From Bradyrhizobium huanghuaihaiense (lineage in GTDB: Bacteria > Pseudomonadota > Alphaproteobacteria > Rhizobiales > Xanthobacteraceae), in assembly GCF_007830635.1 (NCBI RefSeq), contig NZ_VLLA01000007.1, positions 62,001 to 126,000 on the forward strand: a DNA stretch of 64,000 nucleotides. Reading direction: 5' to 3'. The notes beneath the pieces were generated by a model. It was not told where the DNA came from. It searched no databases and saw nothing but the letters and a program-made list of their open reading frames with translations. Positions 1-8,626 of the stretch are shown here, in pieces. The position numbers and the translations under genes were made by a program. Within the stretch, counting starts at the first letter, position 1; every line of letters begins with the position of its first letter.

Positions 1-390
1 CCGGAGATCCGCGAGATCCCGGGCCGCATGAACCACCGCATGCCCCGGCTCGAGAACGGCGAGATCCATCCCGATCCGACCGTGGTGTTCGCCGACCGTC
101 ACGAGGTCGACCTGACGCCGGGAGGCGCCTTTGCCAAAATTCTCGGCTGCGAGAAGATCAGGGTCAATTCGCTGCACGGGCAGGGCATCCTGGATCCCGG
201 CAAGCGTGTGCTGATCGAGGGCATCGCCGAGGACGGCACCATCGAGGCCATCCGCATCGCGGAAGCCCCGACCTTTGCGCTCGGCGTGCAATGGCATGCC
301 GAATACGACCCGCAGCACAATCCCATCAACCGCAAGCTGTTCGAGGCTTTCGGCGCAGCGCTGGTGGCGCGGCAGAAGGCGGCGGCGTAG
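1..390 (+). CDS. Class I glutamine amidotransferase-like hydrolase (peptidase C26, PuuD type), C-terminal part
   Basis: The window opens inside this gene; only the last 129 codons are present. The frame is open from base 1 and ends at a TAG. The segment SLHGQGI and the later GVQWHAEYD carry the His and Glu expected of the Cys-His-Glu triad of class I amidotransferases; the nucleophile Cys lies upstream of the window. This layout fits the gamma-glutamyl-GABA hydrolase (PuuD) branch, which releases GABA or similar amines from gamma-glutamyl conjugates in the cytoplasm. The family call is fairly safe; the substrate is inferred. Confidence 0.82.
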   Translation, partial: PEIREIPGRMNHRMPRLENGEIHPDPTVVFADRHEVDLTPGGAFAKILGCEKIRVNSLHGQGILDPGKRVLIEGIAEDGTIEAIRIAEAPTFALGVQWHAEYDPQHNPINRKLFEAFGAALVARQKAAA

Positions 391-440
391 GCGGGCGGAC
401 TCAGGCGTGAGTAGGCGTTTCAGCTACGCCCTCGCCGCAT

Positions 441-520
441 CGTCATTGCGAGCGCAGCGAAGCAATCCAGAATCCCTCCGCAGAAAGAATCTGGATTGCT
501 TCGCTGCGCTCGCAATGACG
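441..520. repeat. Perfect 31-bp inverted repeat (Bradyrhizobium-type palindromic element)
   Basis: Bases 441-471 and 490-520 are exact reverse complements, separated by an 18-base loop. Each arm starts CGTCATTGCGAGCGCAGCGA. The core GAGCGCAGCGAA also occurs in the arms of the different element at 6197-6278. I recognise this as a dispersed intergenic repeat common in Bradyrhizobium. It occupies the 357-base gap between the amidotransferase and the VOC gene; I see no gene in the rest of that gap. Confidence 0.85.
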
Positions 521-747
521 GGAAGGCGAGCGCCACTACTCAGATCTGCGGCTTCCGTAGCTTGCGATGGGAAGGGCCTGCGGGACTGCGTCATGCATTC
601 AAGGCGCAGTCCAAATTTCGGACGAGATAAACCAATCAGTAGGAATTGGTCCGGCCTGTTTTTGCGGCTCTGATTTGTTCTTTGAGAACGAAGTGGAGTC
701 AGATGCGGAACGAAGGCTGACGGGTTGCATGACGTTGGAGTGCACGA

Positions 748-1125
748 ATGAGTCCTTCCGGAGCTTTGATCGCGATCCTGCCGTGTAATGACCTTGATGC
801 GTCGGAGCGGTTCTACAATCGGCTGGGCTTTGCGCGCCCGGACGGTGAAAGGCCTGCTCCGGGAGAGCCCGACACCTATCGCATGCTGTCGAACGGGAAG
901 GGCGGATATCTACATCTGACGGACGCGGTCGAGGGATGGCTAACGCCGGGCAGCAACCCTTTTGGGCTTTATCTCTACCTCGAGAATGTTGATGCTGCAG
1001 CGCGCGAATTTCAGCAATCACCCGAAGACAAGCCGTGGGGGATGTACGAATTTGCGATCTCTGACCCAGATGAAACGTTAGTCCGTGTCGGTTGGCCAAC
1101 CCATCTCCGCGCCGGGGCGCAATAA
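748..1125 (+). CDS. VOC-family (glyoxalase/bleomycin-resistance-like) protein
   Basis: A 125-residue single-domain protein of the vicinal oxygen chelate fold. It has the N-terminal pattern LPCNDLDASERFYNRLGF, where a substrate-binding beta strand is followed by the ASERFY helix, and ends with the typical DPDETLVRVGWP strand. Bleomycin-binding proteins of this size act as homodimers that sequester drugs, while others are small-molecule lyases or dioxygenases. A clear metal-binding His/Glu set is not obvious, so binding rather than catalysis is possible. It stands alone, convergent with the GlxA-type regulator. Function beyond the fold is not assignable. Confidence 0.8.
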   Translation: MSPSGALIAILPCNDLDASERFYNRLGFARPDGERPAPGEPDTYRMLSNGKGGYLHLTDAVEGWLTPGSNPFGLYLYLENVDAAAREFQQSPEDKPWGMYEFAISDPDETLVRVGWPTHLRAGAQ

Positions 1126-1214
1126 TTCGTCTGCAACTGCCCATCGTGACATTTTGTGCTGCTGCGCTAACTGGGCCGCTCAGCGGCTCGCGAAGCAGGC
1201 ATTCGCGGCCTGCC

Positions 1215-2192
1215 TCACGCCGTTCGCTCCATCCGTCGCGCGCGATACGCCTGCGGCGACATCAAGGTCAGCTTGCGGAACGCCTTGCGGAAGCTGCTTT
1301 CGTCCTCATAGCCGGCGGCGCGGGCGACGATCTTGATCGGCTGCGTCGTCGTCTCCAGCAGCGTGCGCGCATGCTCGACGCGGCGGCGCATGATGAAGGC
1401 TTGCGGCGGCTCGTGCGTGAGCTCCTGAAACTTCCGGTTCAGCGTGCGCTCGCTGAGGCCGAGCGCGCCCGCGAGGCGCTTGACCGTCATCGCCCTCTTG
1501 CCGGTGCGGCGAACCAGGAGATCGGCTTTGGTCAGCAGCGGGTCCTGCGAGAGCAGATAGCCGACGGGCATGAAGATCGATTGGCTGCGCTGCGCGGTAT
1601 CGATCACGACGTAGTCCGCGCATAGTTTTGCGATCTCCTTGCCGTCGACCATCTCGATCAGCCTGAGCAGGAGGTCGACCCACGACATCGGTCCGGCCGC
1701 GCAGACGATGCGGTCCGCGACCGTGATGACGGCGTCGGCCGCGAGGTCGATCGTGGGATGCCGCTGCCGCAGCTCGCCTTGCAGCCACCAGGTGATGGTG
1801 GCGCGGCGGTTGTCGAGCAGACCGCTGCCTGCCAGCAGGAAGACGCCACTGCAAAACGCGCCGATCAGACGGCCGTTCGCATGCTGCTGCCGCAGCCAGG
1901 CGCCGGCACGGGCATATTGTGGCTTTAGGCGCGCGGCCGTGACGTGATCGACGAGATTGCCGGGGACGAGGATCGCATCGAAGCTGCCGCGTCTGGCGAT
2001 GGCGCCATCAACCGCGACCATCCGGCCGCCGCCGGCGCGCACGTCCCGGCCGTCGAGCGACAGCGTCTGCCAGCTGAAGCGGGACGCTGCGCCGCTTTGC
2101 TGCATCACATGATTGGCGAGCGAGAGGACGTCGGCGATTCCGGCGATCGCCGAATGCATGCAACCTTCCAGTGCCAGAATTGCGAGCTTCAT
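1215..2192 (-). CDS. GlxA-family transcriptional regulator (DJ-1/PfpI domain plus AraC HTH)
   Basis: This 325-residue protein has an N-terminal DJ-1/PfpI amidotransferase-like domain (about residues 1-180), with a nucleophile-elbow-like Cys114 in GAFCSG. A C-terminal AraC/XylS DNA-binding domain (about 220-320) carries two helix-turn-helix units, ending FRKLTLMSPQAYRARR. GlxA-type regulators usually activate catabolic or stress genes in response to a small amine or amino-acid-like ligand. The gene is divergent from the tautomerase at 2343 with a 150-base gap, so that gene is a plausible target, but no operator is evident. Length is normal for the family. Confidence 0.88.
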   Translation of the reverse strand: MKLAILALEGCMHSAIAGIADVLSLANHVMQQSGAASRFSWQTLSLDGRDVRAGGGRMVAVDGAIARRGSFDAILVPGNLVDHVTAARLKPQYARAGAWLRQQHANGRLIGAFCSGVFLLAGSGLLDNRRATITWWLQGELRQRHPTIDLAADAVITVADRIVCAAGPMSWVDLLLRLIEMVDGKEIAKLCADYVVIDTAQRSQSIFMPVGYLLSQDPLLTKADLLVRRTGKRAMTVKRLAGALGLSERTLNRKFQELTHEPPQAFIMRRRVEHARTLLETTTQPIKIVARAAGYEDESSFRKAFRKLTLMSPQAYRARRMERTA

Positions 2193-2342
2193 GAGACCTC
2201 CAGGAGGACGCTGTGATCCTAGCCGATCGCCGCGCCCGCGCGTGGCGGAAATTGCCCGATCTCTGGCTTATCCGCCACTGCCTTGCCGGGCCTGCCGGGT
2301 CCAAATTGGCAGCGTCGTCACACGACACGATTGGAGAGAGAT

Positions 2343-2597
2343 ATGCCTTACATCACCATTTCCACCATCCGCGGCATCCTGGATGCCGCGCAGAAGAAGA
2401 CGCTGCTCGAGCGGATCACCGACGTGATGGTCGAGGTCGAAGGGCAGGGCAGCCCGGACTTCCGCCGCAACGTCTGGGTCAGGATCGAGGAGCAGGAGCC
2501 CTCGCACTGGTCGCTCGGCGGTATGCAGCCGACGAGCGAGATCATCGCGAGCACGTTCGGTGCGATCGGAGCCGATGGCGTGAGGGTGGCACGGTAG
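2343..2597 (+). CDS. 4-oxalocrotonate tautomerase family protein
   Basis: An 84-residue protein beginning Met-Pro-Tyr-Ile-Thr. Removal of Met would expose the Pro1 that serves as catalytic base in the tautomerase superfamily. A GAGAG Shine-Dalgarno just upstream supports this ATG over upstream in-frame starts, which would bury the proline. The chain is longer than classical 62-residue 4-OT and continues with RNVWVRIEE and a HWSLGGM segment, typical of the slightly longer hypothetical tautomerases. The substrate is unknown. It is divergent from the GlxA-type regulator. The 180 bases downstream hold no gene. Confidence 0.85.
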   Translation: MPYITISTIRGILDAAQKKTLLERITDVMVEVEGQGSPDFRRNVWVRIEEQEPSHWSLGGMQPTSEIIASTFGAIGADGVRVAR

Positions 2598-2777
2598 CAG
2601 CGGCTGGCACGGGGCGGATCAGTCGTCGTCATGGTCCGCCACTGCCTCTGCTCAACCGATCACCTCGCCATCCTGCATGGCCTTCCCATTGCGTTGCACA
2701 ATCGCAACGTTGGTCTCCACGCGCAGCATTGAGGTTCTCGAGAGGAACACCATATCCTCTGCAAGGGAGCCCTTGCC

Positions 2778-4211
2778 GTGCAGACCATGAAGGCGGCCCT
2801 CGTTGCGGCGATCACCGTCGTGGCTTTGACCTGCTGCCTCCGTCCCAGCTCAGCGGAGGAGAGCGGCCGTGTAGCACTGATTGTTTCGATCGACGGGGCG
2901 ATTGGCCCGGCGTCGGCCAGCTACGTGAAGGAGGCTTTGGCCAAGGCGAGCGAACGGCGCGCCGAGGTCGTGCTTCTGAGGATGAACACGCCCGGCGGTC
3001 TCAATTCCAGCATGCGTGAGATCATCGCGGATGTGCTCGCCTCGCCGATTCCCATCGTCGGTTACGTCGCTCCCTCCGGCGCCCACGCAGCGAGTGCGGG
3101 GACCTATATCCTCTATGCGACCCACATCGCGGCGATGGCGCCAGGCACCAATATTGGCGCCGCGACGCCGGTGCAGATTGGCGGGCCGCTGCCGGGTCTG
3201 CCCGGCGGTGCGCCGGACAAGGGCGGCAAGGACAAGAAGGACGGCGACCAGCAGAGCGAGCCCAAGGATCAGGCCAAGGATCAGCTCAAGGATCAGCTCA
3301 AGGATCCAATGACGGCGAAGGCGACCAATGATGCGGTCGCTTTCATCCGCAGCCTTGCGGAGCTGCGCGGCCGCAATGTGGACTGGGCGGAGAAGGCGGT
3401 CCGAGAGGCTGCCACGCTCTCTGCCAACGGCGCGCTCGAGGCTCATGCCATCGATCTCGTCGCGCGCGATCAGGCTGAATTGCTGAGGCAGCTCGACGGC
3501 CGTGTGGTGGAGGTTGCAGGCGGCAGGACGCAACGCCTCGCGACGAAGGATGCCGTCGTCGAAGCCATCGACCCCGGACGGATATCCCGCTTCCTGGCGG
3601 TCATCACCGATCCGAACGTGGCGTTCATTCTCCTGATGATCGGCATCTACGGCCTGATCTTCGAATTCATGTCTCCCGGCGCCGTCGCCCCGGGAGTCAT
3701 CGGCGCGATCTGCCTGTTGATCGGCCTCTATGCGCTCAATCTGCTGCCGGTCAACTATGCCGGCTTCGCCCTGATGCTGGTCGGGCTCGTGCTTCTCACG
3801 ATCGAGGCCTTCAATCCGACCGTGGTGATCGGTCTCGGAGGAATCATCGCTTTCGTGCTGGGAGCCTTGATGCTTTTCAGGGGCGAGGCGCCTGGCTACC
3901 AGCTGTCGTGGTGGGTGATCGGCATCACGACGGCCGTGTTCACCGGCTTTGCGCTCGTCGTGCTTGGTTCACTCCGGCGCATCCGCAAGGCTCCTGCACT
4001 GGTCGGGGCGAAGGCCATGCGAGGCTTGCCCGCGGAGGTTCTCGACTGGAACGGGAACGAAGGTCATGTCTTCGCCCACGGTGAGCGCTGGCAGGCGCGC
4101 GGTGCCGAAACGTTCATGCCCGGAGAGATGGCCGAAGTCGCGGGCGTCACCGACCTGACGCTGCTGATACGGCGCGCACCAGCCCGAACCGGCGAGGGAG
4201 GTCCATCATGA
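2778..4211 (+). CDS. NfeD-family membrane serine protease, long form (ClpP-like domain plus NfeD domain)
   Basis: A 477-residue protein with a signal peptide (about 1-26), a ClpP-class protease domain, four or so membrane helices (about 270-400) and a C-terminal OB-fold NfeD domain. MNTPGG, then SAGTYIL with the candidate nucleophile Ser, and a Lys just before NDAVAFIRS match the Ser-Lys dyad of the archaeal stomatin-specific protease PH1510. A charged linker of KDQ/KDQL repeats interrupts the protease domain. The start is GTG; an ATG three codons in is also possible. The slipin gene overlaps the stop by ATGA, fitting the known protease-stomatin partnership in membrane quality control. Confidence 0.9.
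   Translation: MQTMKAALVAAITVVALTCCLRPSSAEESGRVALIVSIDGAIGPASASYVKEALAKASERRAEVVLLRMNTPGGLNSSMREIIADVLASPIPIVGYVAPSGAHAASAGTYILYATHIAAMAPGTNIGAATPVQIGGPLPGLPGGAPDKGGKDKKDGDQQSEPKDQAKDQLKDQLKDPMTAKATNDAVAFIRSLAELRGRNVDWAEKAVREAATLSANGALEAHAIDLVARDQAELLRQLDGRVVEVAGGRTQRLATKDAVVEAIDPGRISRFLAVITDPNVAFILLMIGIYGLIFEFMSPGAVAPGVIGAICLLIGLYALNLLPVNYAGFALMLVGLVLLTIEAFNPTVVIGLGGIIAFVLGALMLFRGEAPGYQLSWWVIGITTAVFTGFALVVLGSLRRIRKAPALVGAKAMRGLPAEVLDWNGNEGHVFAHGERWQARGAETFMPGEMAEVAGVTDLTLLIRRAPARTGEGGPS
3264..3305 (+). repeat. 12-bp in-frame tandem repeat inside the NfeD gene
   Basis: About three and a half copies of AAGGATCAGCTC (the first copy ends GGCC) encode the repeated KDQL/KDQA units of the hydrophilic linker. 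Because the unit is a multiple of three, copy-number change would keep the frame. Confidence 0.85.
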
Positions 4212-4969
4212 TGCTGGAATATCTGACTTATGCGGCGCTTGCGCTGCTTGTCGTCATGTTTCTATCCCAGGCCATTCGAATCCTTCGCGAATACGAGCGT
4301 GGCGTCGTCTTTACACTCGGCCGCTTCACCGGCGTGAAAGGACCGGGCCTCATCCTCCTCATTCCGGTCGTGCAGCAACTCGTCAAGGTCGATCTCCGGG
4401 TGATGGTGCAGGTGGTGCCGCCGCAGGACGTGATTTCCCGGGACAACGTGTCCGTCAAGGTCAACGCCGTTCTGTACTTTCGCATCGTCGACCCCGAACG
4501 TGCCATTATCAAGGTCGGCGACTACATGGCCGCCACCAGCCAGCTCGCCCAGACCACGTTACGCTCGGTTCTCGGCAAGCACGAGCTCGACGAGATGCTC
4601 GCCGAGCGCGACAGGTTGAACGCCGACATCCAGGAGATCCTCGACAAGCAGACCGACGTCTGGGGCATCAAGGTCACCGGCATAGAGATCAAGGACGTCG
4701 ATCTCAACGAAACCATGGTTCGCGCGATCGCCAAACAGGCCGAAGCCGAGCGCTTGCGGCGGGCCAAGGTGATCAATGCAATGGGCGAGCAGCAGGCTGC
4801 TGAAAAGCTCGTCGAAGCCGGCCGGATTCTCGCGCAGGAGCCCCAGGCGATGCAGCTGCGTTATTTCGCAGCTCTCCATGACATCGCGGGCGAACGGTCG
4901 TCGACCGTCGTCTTTCCGCTCCCGACGGGTTTGCTCGATCATTTCATGCCACGGCGGGACAACCCCTAG
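4208..4969 (+). CDS. Slipin/stomatin-like SPFH (band 7) membrane protein
   Basis: A 253-residue protein with one N-terminal membrane helix (about 5-22), then an SPFH domain containing [14 protein letters not shown] and the slipin signature around [15 protein letters not shown]. An Ala/Glu-rich helix (about 180-215) is the usual oligomerisation region. Stomatins form membrane microdomain scaffolds. The PH1510-type NfeD protease cleaves the C-terminus of its partner stomatin, and here the two genes share ATGA, so the same pairing is likely. The hydrophobic C-terminal patch ([13 protein letters not shown]) resembles the cleaved segment described for the archaeal pair. Confidence 0.9.
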   Translation: MMLEYLTYAALALLVVMFLSQAIRILREYERGVVFTLGRFTGVKGPGLILLIPVVQQLVKVDLRVMVQVVPPQDVISRDNVSVKVNAVLYFRIVDPERAIIKVGDYMAATSQLAQTTLRSVLGKHELDEMLAERDRLNADIQEILDKQTDVWGIKVTGIEIKDVDLNETMVRAIAKQAEAERLRRAKVINAMGEQQAAEKLVEAGRILAQEPQAMQLRYFAALHDIAGERSSTVVFPLPTGLLDHFMPRRDNP

Positions 4970-5049
4970 GGAAAGCAGCAGGCTGACCCATCTTCGGCCT
5001 CAATGGGCGTATCGAATATCGATCCCACCTTAAACGTGAGGACAATTCG

Positions 5050-6189
5050 ATGACGAAGCCTACCGCCAGCCCAACCAGCTGTCGCCAAATTCGAACATCC
5101 ATGCTCGCCATTCCACTGCTGTCCTTTGCGCTCTGGTCCGGCGGCATCGGCGCAGCCGCGCACGCCGCAGAGCCGGGCAAGGACGCTGCGGCCGGCAGCC
5201 TGCCGCGCATTCTCGTGCTTGCGACGGGCGGCACCATCGCGGGCCAGGCCGATCCGCGTGCGACCGGCGCCTACAAGTCGGGCCAGATCACCGGCGAGCA
5301 GCTGATGGCGTCGGTGCCGGGCCTCGACAAGCTGGCAAAGCTGAACGCCGAGCAGATTTCATCGATCGGGTCCCAGGACATGAACGACAAGGTCTGGTTC
5401 GCGCTGGCCCGTCGCATCCAGGATGCCTTCGACAAGAACGAAGCCGACGGCGTCATCATCACCCATGGCACGGATACGCTGGAGGAGACCGCGTTCTTTC
5501 TCGACAACGTGGTGCGCGGCGACAAGCCGGTGGTGATCGTCGGCTCGATGCGGCCGGCCACTGCGGTCAGCGCCGACGGCCCCGGCAATCTCTACGAGGC
5601 GGTGCAGGTCGCCGCCGATCCGCGCTCGCGCGGCCGCGGCGTCATGGCCGTGCTGAACGACAAGATTCAGGGCGCGCGCTCGGTGACGAAGACTAACACG
5701 ACGAGCATCGAGACCTTCAGCTCCCCCAATGACGGGCCGGTCGGCTATGTCGACACCGCCGGCGGCATCCGTTTCATGACCCAGGCCGCCGGCTTCAAGC
5801 GCGCGACCTATCAGCTCCCGGCCGGCGAGCAATTACCGCGCGTCGAGATCGTCTACTCACACGCCAATATGGACGCCGTTCCGATCGAGGATGCCATCTC
5901 GCACGGCGCCAAGGGCATCGTGCTGGCCGGCGTCGGCGACGGCAATACGTCGAAGTCCGCCCTCGATGCGCTCGAGGCCGCCGCAAAGAAGGGCATCATC
6001 GTCGTCCGCTCGACGCGGGTTCGATCCGGCTTCGTGACGCGGAATGTCGAGGTCGACGACGACAAGAACGGGTTTGTCGTGTCCGAGGATCTCAATCCGC
6101 AGAAGGCGCGGGTGCTCACCCAGTTGCTGATCGCGGGCGGGGTGACGGGGCCGGCCGAGCTGCAGCGGGCGTTCACGGCGACGTGGTAG
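5050..6189 (+). CDS. Periplasmic type II L-asparaginase
   Basis: A 379-residue protein with a cleavable signal peptide (about 1-40, ending AAHAA). It carries both asparaginase signatures: LATGGTIAG with nucleophile Thr62, and ITHGTDTLEETAFF with the second catalytic Thr-Asp pair. It would hydrolyse asparagine to aspartate and ammonia outside the cytoplasm, feeding nitrogen assimilation. It is convergent with glnA, separated by a palindromic repeat. Length is as expected for the secreted class. Glutaminase side activity cannot be judged from sequence. Confidence 0.93.
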   Translation: MTKPTASPTSCRQIRTSMLAIPLLSFALWSGGIGAAAHAAEPGKDAAAGSLPRILVLATGGTIAGQADPRATGAYKSGQITGEQLMASVPGLDKLAKLNAEQISSIGSQDMNDKVWFALARRIQDAFDKNEADGVIITHGTDTLEETAFFLDNVVRGDKPVVIVGSMRPATAVSADGPGNLYEAVQVAADPRSRGRGVMAVLNDKIQGARSVTKTNTTSIETFSSPNDGPVGYVDTAGGIRFMTQAAGFKRATYQLPAGEQLPRVEIVYSHANMDAVPIEDAISHGAKGIVLAGVGDGNTSKSALDALEAAAKKGIIVVRSTRVRSGFVTRNVEVDDDKNGFVVSEDLNPQKARVLTQLLIAGGVTGPAELQRAFTATW

Positions 6190-6196
6190 CGGCCGA

Positions 6197-6278
6197 GTAG
6201 GATGGGTAGAGCGCAGCGAAACCCATCGATCTCGCAAATGGTTAGATGATGGGTTTCGCTGCGCTCTACCCATCCTAC
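6197..6278. repeat. Perfect 31-bp inverted repeat between convergent genes (copy 1 of 2)
   Basis: Bases 6197-6227 and 6248-6278 are exact reverse complements. Each arm begins GTAGGATGGGTAGAGCGCAG. The same element recurs at 10135-10219 with one base difference between its arms. It sits between the asparaginase and glnA stops, so it could fold in transcripts from either side. Confidence 0.88.
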
Positions 6279-6289
6279 GATGCCAAACG

Positions 6290-6317
6290 AAAAGGCGCCC
6301 CTCGCGGAGCGCCTTTT
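6290..6317 (-). terminator. Intrinsic terminator of glnA
   Basis: Arms AAAAGGCGC and GCGCCTTTT (6290-6298 and 6309-6317) flank a 10-base loop about 25 bases after the glnA stop. Read on the minus strand, the stem ends in TTTTCGTTT, a fair U-rich tail. Confidence 0.75.
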
Positions 6318-6342
6318 GCTTGTTGCAGAGAGTTCGGGCCGC

Positions 6343-7752
6343 TTAGCCCGAATAGTACATGTCGAACTCGATCGGGTGCGGGGTCATCTCGAAGCGTTCG
6401 ACCTCGGTCATCTTCAGCTCGATGTAAGCGTCGATGAAGTCGTCGTCGAACACGCCGCCGTTCTTGAGGAAGCCGCGGTCCTTGTCGAGGTTTTCCAGCG
6501 CCTCGCGGAGCGAGCCGCAGACGGTCGGGATCTGCTTCAGCTCTTCCTTCGGCAGGTCGTAGAGGTCCTTGTCCATCGCCGGACCCGGATCGATCTTGTT
6601 CTTGATGCCGTCGAGGCCGGCCATCAGCATCGCGGCGAAGCCGAGATAGGGATTGGCAAGCGGATCGGGGAAGCGCACCTCGACACGCTTGGCCTTCGGC
6701 GAAGCGGTGTAGGGGATGCGGCAGGAGGCCGAGCGGTTGCGTGCGGAGTAGGCCAGCAGCACCGGGGCCTCGTAGCCCGGGACCAGACGCTTGTAGGAGT
6801 TGGTCGACGGGTTGGTGAAGGCGTTGATCGCCTTGGCGTGCTTGATGATGCCGCCGATGTAGTGGAGGCAGGTCTCCGACAGGTCGGCATACTTGTTGCC
6901 GGCGAACACCGGCTTGCCGTCCTTCCAGATCGACTGGTGCACGTGCATGCCCGAGCCGTTGTCGCCGTAGACCGGCTTCGGCATGAAGGTGGCGGTCTTG
7001 CCGTAGATGTGGGCGACCTGATGGATGCAGTATTTGTAGATCTGCAGGTGGTCGGCCATCAGCGTCAGCGTGTCGAACTTCATGCCGAGCTCGTGCTGGG
7101 CGGAAGCGACCTCGTGGTGATGCTTCTCGACCTTGACGCCCATCTTGGCCATGGCGCCGAGCATCTCGGAGCGCATGTCCTGCACCGAGTCCTGCGGCGG
7201 GACGGGGAAGTAGCCGGCCTTGGTGCGGATGCGGTGGCCGAGGTTGCCGCCTTCATATTCCGTGTCGGTGTTGGTCGGCAGTTCCGAGGAGTCGAGGCGG
7301 AAACCGGTGTTGTAGGGGGAGGAGGAGAAGCGCACGTCGTCGAACACGAAGAACTCGGCTTCGGGACCGACGAACACGCTGTCACCCACGCCCATCGACT
7401 TCACCATGGCTTCGGCCTTCTTGGCGATGCCGCGGGGGTCGCGGTTGTAGGGCTCGCCGGTGGTCGGCTCGAGCACGTCGCAGGTGATGACCATCGTGGT
7501 CTCGGCGAAGAACGGATCGATCGTCGCGGTCACCGGATCGGGCATCAGGCACATGTCGGACTCGTTGATCGCCTTCCAGCCGGCGATCGAGGAGCCGTCG
7601 AACATCGTCCCTTCGGCGAAAATGTCCTCATCGATCATGCTGACGTCGAACGTGACGTGCTGCCACTTGCCGCGCGGATCGGTGAAGCGCAGGTCGACGT
7701 ATTTGACGTCGTTGTCCTTGATCGATTTCAGGACGTCTTTGGCGGTCTTCAT
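6343..7752 (-). CDS. glnA: Glutamine synthetase type I (GSI)
   Basis: 469 residues, the usual GSI length. It makes glutamine from glutamate, ammonia and ATP as a cytoplasmic dodecamer. Visible landmarks are the [10 protein letters not shown] segment, the metal/glutamate site around [11 protein letters not shown], the [13 protein letters not shown] region, and DLYDLP with Tyr398 as the adenylylation site used by GlnE. The ATG preceded by AAGGGG was chosen over an upstream in-frame start, because MKTAKDVLK is the conserved N-terminus. It follows glnB by about 150 bases on the same strand and is likely cotranscribed and NtrC-controlled. Confidence 0.97.
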   Translation of the reverse strand: MKTAKDVLKSIKDNDVKYVDLRFTDPRGKWQHVTFDVSMIDEDIFAEGTMFDGSSIAGWKAINESDMCLMPDPVTATIDPFFAETTMVITCDVLEPTTGEPYNRDPRGIAKKAEAMVKSMGVGDSVFVGPEAEFFVFDDVRFSSSPYNTGFRLDSSELPTNTDTEYEGGNLGHRIRTKAGYFPVPPQDSVQDMRSEMLGAMAKMGVKVEKHHHEVASAQHELGMKFDTLTLMADHLQIYKYCIHQVAHIYGKTATFMPKPVYGDNGSGMHVHQSIWKDGKPVFAGNKYADLSETCLHYIGGIIKHAKAINAFTNPSTNSYKRLVPGYEAPVLLAYSARNRSASCRIPYTASPKAKRVEVRFPDPLANPYLGFAAMLMAGLDGIKNKIDPGPAMDKDLYDLPKEELKQIPTVCGSLREALENLDKDRGFLKNGGVFDDDFIDAYIELKMTEVERFEMTPHPIEFDMYYSG

Positions 7753-7905
7753 GCATACCCCTTTTGGCTCTGCGGGTCGGTTTCCAGGTGAGCAAGATTG
7801 TTCTCGCTTTTGGCGAGTTCGCGCGCGACCGCACAAACGAAATCAGGCCGCCGAAGCAGCCTTATTTCTTGTCAGAGTGTCGCAAAATGCGGGATAGCAC
7901 CCGGC

Positions 7906-8301
<396 letters not shown>

Positions 8302-8416
8302 TTAACGCACGATGTTGTCTTCGCTATGCCGGGATCCCTGACCAGTCCGGCAACAACGGCCGGCCACACCCTGATAAATGCCAGTGAGCACGACGAACCG
8401 AAGCGGCTTCCTCGAA

Positions 8417-8432
8417 AGCAGGGTCTATGCCA
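8417..8432 (-). promoter_or_regulatory. Sigma-54 (-24/-12) promoter candidate for glnB-glnA
   Basis: Minus-strand sequence TGGCATAGACCCTGCT matches the TGGCAC-N5-TTGCW consensus with the required spacing between GG and GC. It lies about 170 bases before the glnB start, which leaves a long leader. Nitrogen-regulated sigma-54 promoters for glnBA are known in rhizobia. I could not find a convincing NtrC dyad upstream. The 382-base gap to nnr holds no gene. Confidence 0.6.
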
Positions 8433-8626
8433 AGTTGCAAATGCCCTGATTATTGGAGCGTTATCAGCCTTTTAACGAGCATCTCTGATAGGTGGTGCCG
8501 ACCGGGCCAAAATACCGAAGACTACGAAATAGGCAAACAGTTCAGTATCTGTGCAGATCGGCGTCCCCGGGGACGGATCGGCACAAAAGATGCCTGTTGA
8601 AGAGGCGTTTGTACCAGGGAAGTGGC

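Noticed and set aside
441..520. CRISPR-like or IS-end interpretation of the inverted repeats
   Set aside because: There are no regularly spaced direct repeats or spacers, no cas genes, no transposase and no flanking target duplication; these are isolated palindromes.
6280..7791. A 503-codon open frame on the plus strand opposite glnA
   Set aside because: It is antisense to an unmistakable glutamine synthetase; its composition (rich in His, Arg, Val, Asp, Gly) is the typical by-product of high-GC codon use.
8445..8500. NtrC binding dyad upstream of the glnB sigma-54 promoter
   Set aside because: GCACCA and GATGC half-sites are present but do not form a convincing symmetric TGCACC/GGTGCA pair.
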